A stretch of DNA of 6,942 bases from CAZNMF01 sp035547155 (GTDB taxonomy: Bacteria; Acidobacteriota; Vicinamibacteria; Vicinamibacterales; SCN-69-37), in assembly GCA_035547155.1 (NCBI GenBank), contig DASZVJ010000025.1, positions 1 through 6,942 on the forward strand. The letters are read 5' to 3'. A program made the position numbers and the translations under genes. This document shows, in pieces, positions 6,582 to 6,942 of the stretch (its first letter is position 1; each line of letters starts with the position of its first letter). The notes beneath the pieces are model-generated. The model was not told the DNA's origin and did not search any database. It saw only the letters and a list, made by a program, of their open reading frames with translations.

Positions 6582-6596
6582 CGCTCGGCCGGAGCG
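6582..6596 (+). terminator. GC-rich hairpin after the secreted-repeat gene, candidate terminator
   Basis: CGCTC and GAGCG pair around GGCCG. An alternative 6-bp pairing of GCGCTC (6581-6586) with GAGCGC (6596-6601) exists. It lies 58 bases after the stop and just behind the heptamer array, with no T-run. Termination is plausible from position but weakly supported by sequence. Confidence 0.3.
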
Positions 6597-6624
6597 AGCG
6601 CGGACGCGCGGGTTTGGATCTTGC

Positions 6625-6630
6625 TATACA
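6625..6630 (+). promoter_or_regulatory. -10-like box before the lipoprotein gene
   Basis: TATACA, nine bases before the TTG start at 6640, stands out in GC-rich DNA. A transcript beginning about seven bases later would start within a few bases of the TTG, leaving no room for a Shine-Dalgarno. No good -35 box is seen at the usual distance. Confidence 0.45.
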
Positions 6631-6639
6631 CCCGCTGCC

Positions 6640-6942
6640 TTGAACCTGCGCATCTGCACCGCCGCCGTCGCCATGGCCTGCCTGATCGCCTGCGGCAGCG
6701 ACAAGAAATCGCCCACGGATCCGACGGATCCACCGCAAGACTCGACGTCGGCCGCGCCGGGCGCGGACGCATCGCCAAAGGGTCCGGCGCCGACCCCTGA
6801 GCCGAATCCCGACCCCGCTCCGGATCCGAATCCCAATCCTGATCCGAGCCCGACGAATCCGTCACCGGATCCGTCCCCGAACCCGACACCAGACCCGACG
6901 CCAACGCCGACACCCAATCCGACGCCCGCTCCAGACCCGCCG
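6640..6942 (+). CDS. Proline-rich lipoprotein, N-terminal part (runs off window)
   Basis: 101 residues are visible, open to the window edge. The N-terminus reads MNLRICTAAVAMACLIACGS: a short basic region, a hydrophobic core and a lipobox LIAC at 15-18, with Cys18 the predicted lipidated residue followed by Gly-Ser. A polar segment comes next (19-48, with K22/K23 and TDPTDPP). From residue 49 almost every second residue is proline, with Asn, Asp, Thr, Ser or Ala between. Such Pro-X stretches form stiff extended spacers that hold a following domain away from the membrane. That domain is not in the window, so function cannot be assigned. TTG is the chosen start: the in-frame ATG at 6673 would leave only six residues before the lipobox cysteine, too short for a signal peptide. 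There is no visible Shine-Dalgarno. Confidence 0.8.
   Translation, partial: MNLRICTAAVAMACLIACGSDKKSPTDPTDPPQDSTSAAPGADASPKGPAPTPEPNPDPAPDPNPNPDPSPTNPSPDPSPNPTPDPTPTPTPNPTPAPDPP
6784..6942 (+). repeat. Pro-X dipeptide repeat region within the lipoprotein gene
   Basis: A stretch of about 53 codons in which proline alternates with small polar residues. The alternation slips once, at residues 72-74 (Thr-Asn-Pro). Proline codons are mixed (CCG, CCC, CCA, CCT), so the repeat is kept at protein level and is not a recent DNA slippage array. Confidence 0.75.

Noticed and set aside
3836..6913. A 1025-codon open frame on the minus strand opposite the BON, repeat-protein and lipoprotein genes
   Set aside because: Its translation is Arg/Asp/Ala-rich and low in hydrophobic segments, with no domain motif. 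It spans three plus-strand genes with clear signal peptides and domains. Long antisense frames are expected in high-GC coding DNA.
6624..6917. A Gly/Val-rich minus-strand frame resembling a glycine-repeat protein
   Set aside because: It is the mirror of the Pro-X codons of the lipoprotein. It has no believable start region, and the plus strand has a proper lipoprotein signal.

Overview
The window is GC-rich, gene-dense bacterial chromosome. It has seven protein-coding genes (two cut by the window edges) and no RNA genes, CRISPR array or insertion sequence that I could see. The gene content best fits an acidobacterium, probably of the Vicinamibacteria type: a secreted multi-repeat carboxypeptidase-regulatory-like protein, a secreted two-BON protein and a proline-rich lipoprotein, all in compact high-GC DNA. 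That placement is inference from gene style, not from a marker gene.

Left half, minus strand (3146 down to 1): a tight operon. It starts with a long-form myo-inositol-1-phosphate synthase (ino1, GTG start). A small four-helix membrane protein of unknown function follows, its start codon overlapping the ino1 stop in a TGATG. 36 bp further on is acetyl-CoA synthetase (acs), whose last third lies outside the window. The operon joins glucose-6-phosphate to inositol-phosphate conversion with acetate activation. The membrane protein is the unexplained member.

Right half, plus strand: a 172-residue protein with a degenerate Rossmann/SAM-methyltransferase-like fold starts only 26 bp from ino1, divergently. 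Both starts sit 8-10 bp from TATA-like hexamers, which suggests leaderless or nearly leaderless transcripts. A 177-bp intergenic stretch then holds two heptamer repeats, a GNRA-loop hairpin, a larger foldable element and a good sigma70-type promoter (TTGGCA-17-TAGCAT). This promoter probably drives the secreted BON-domain protein and, 54 bp later, a secreted 693-residue protein with five copies of a beta-sandwich repeat. After that gene come five tandem heptamers of the same family and another hairpin. Last is a lipoprotein (TTG start, lipobox LIAC) with a long Pro-X linker that runs off the right edge. The right half therefore looks like envelope and secreted functions, the left half like central and lipid-precursor metabolism.

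I found no clear-cut new defence or mobile system. The best leads are the repeated gene-end arrangement (stop, GAAGTTC/GAACTTC heptamers, GC hairpin) seen twice, the uncharacterised membrane protein translationally coupled to ino1, the leaderless-type starts, and a cluster of GCGATCGC octamers in acs.
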